Source: an uncultured Planctomycetaceae bacterium (GTDB lineage Bacteria > Planctomycetota > Planctomycetia > Pirellulales > Pirellulaceae). Taken from it: 6,642 nt of DNA. Positions 6,180-6,642 of the stretch are shown here, piece after piece. The notes beneath the pieces were generated by a model. That model made no database searches and was not told the origin of the DNA. It was given only the letters and a program-made list of their open reading frames with translations. The stretch spans positions 1 to 6,642 of the forward strand of contig CAIXSC010000235.1 in assembly GCA_903921945.1 (NCBI GenBank). The letters are read 5' to 3'. A program made the position numbers and the translations under genes. The first letter of the stretch is position 1. Each line of letters starts with the position of its first letter.

Positions 6180-6642
6180 CTACGGCTGTTGGCCCGGGAA
6201 CAGAGACCGGCCCCCTGTTTCTCGGCTCACTGGCTGCGCCACCCATTCGGCGAATCGATCGGGGACAGACGCGGGCGCTGTCGCGGGTTCTCGAACCGCC
6301 TGGGGTGGTTGCTCGCGATCGAATCGCGCTAACAGCTTGCGCAGCCGACGTCGGTACGAATAGTACTCGACCTCCAAACGGTGACGTGGCGAACGATCGA
6401 ACCGCAGACCGCCCGAGAGATCCGGATTGCCACCCGCCTTGAGCTGGCGGAACCAACGCGATGCGGGCGAATCGACAGCCAGCGCTGCCACGAACGCGGC
6501 CATCAAACGCGTTTGGTCATCCGCTAACGGCCACAAGCCGCTGTTCGGCTGGATCATCCCGGCAACGAAGAAATCGTCATACGTCGGATGGAAGGCATGC
6601 AGATATAGGTCGGGGACTTCTTGTTCGAACCTTTCGCCGGGC
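6180..6642 (-). CDS. Flavin-containing monooxygenase, C-terminal part
   Basis: The frame continues past the window edge on the minus strand, so only about 153 C-terminal residues are seen and the N-terminal FAD and NADP motifs lie outside. The visible start PDLYLHAFHPTYDDFFVAGM and the following IQPNSGLWPLADDQTRLMAAFV match the end of the FMO/NAD(P)-dependent flavoprotein fold: the hydrophobic strand with the 'F-AG' turn, then a P-x-A-D-x-Q helix. Further on, GGLRFDRSPRHRLEVEYYSYRRRLRKLL fits the basic helical tail of bacterial FMO-like proteins. The ATG at 6555-6557 lies inside this conserved block and is not the start. The last 45 residues are Pro/Ala/Arg-rich. Such enzymes oxygenate S, N or ketone groups; the substrate cannot be told here. 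It is convergent with the DUF2752 gene, 17 bases apart, without a visible terminator between. Confidence 0.82.
   Translation of the reverse strand, partial: PGERFEQEVPDLYLHAFHPTYDDFFVAGMIQPNSGLWPLADDQTRLMAAFVAALAVDSPASRWFRQLKAGGNPDLSGGLRFDRSPRHRLEVEYYSYRRRLRKLLARFDREQPPQAVREPATAPASVPDRFAEWVAQPVSRETGGRSLFPGQQP

Overview
The window comes from a high-GC bacterial chromosome. Its gene content suggests a planctomycete, perhaps of the Pirellula group, but this rests on protein style and no marker gene is present. The clues are a secreted HEAT-like/TPR protein starting with an L-x-A-x-x-F-x-x-R-E-x-A type repeat, an unusual D-Ala-D-Ala carboxypeptidase of the PBP4 type, a DUF2752 protein, weak Shine-Dalgarno sequences and long divergent intergenic DNA. 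Everything looks chromosomal. I see no mobile-element gene, CRISPR array, tRNA or rRNA.

Layout. (1) Positions 2-1017, plus strand: the end of a small heavy-metal-associated (HMA) domain protein, then 14 bases later a class I SAM-dependent methyltransferase, probably one transcript. (2) Positions 1094-2734, minus strand: a PBP4/DacB-like peptidase S13 protein with a signal peptide and all three active-site motifs, convergent with the methyltransferase. (3) Positions 2735-3568: an 834-base gap between divergent genes with no convincing protein gene. It holds a strong orphan hairpin-plus-T8 terminator (3150-3209) pointing right, a second 9-bp stem-loop and a possible promoter, which together outline a possible small RNA of about 240 nt. 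(4) Positions 3569-6162, plus strand: a secreted HEAT/TPR protein of 658 aa overlapping by ATGA a 206-aa DUF2752 membrane protein, so the two are probably translationally coupled. Each carries its own Ala/Thr-rich tandem-repeat segment near the N-terminus. (5) Positions 6180-6642, minus strand: the C-terminal part of a flavin-containing monooxygenase that runs out of the window, convergent with the DUF2752 gene.

Functionally the genes are a loose set: envelope/peptidoglycan maintenance (PBP4-like), a membrane/periplasm protein pair of unknown job (TPR + DUF2752), metal-binding-like and methyltransferase proteins, and an oxidative flavoenzyme. No complete defence or biosynthetic system can be recognised. 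The least explained parts are the intergenic RNA-like structure and the TPR-DUF2752 pair.
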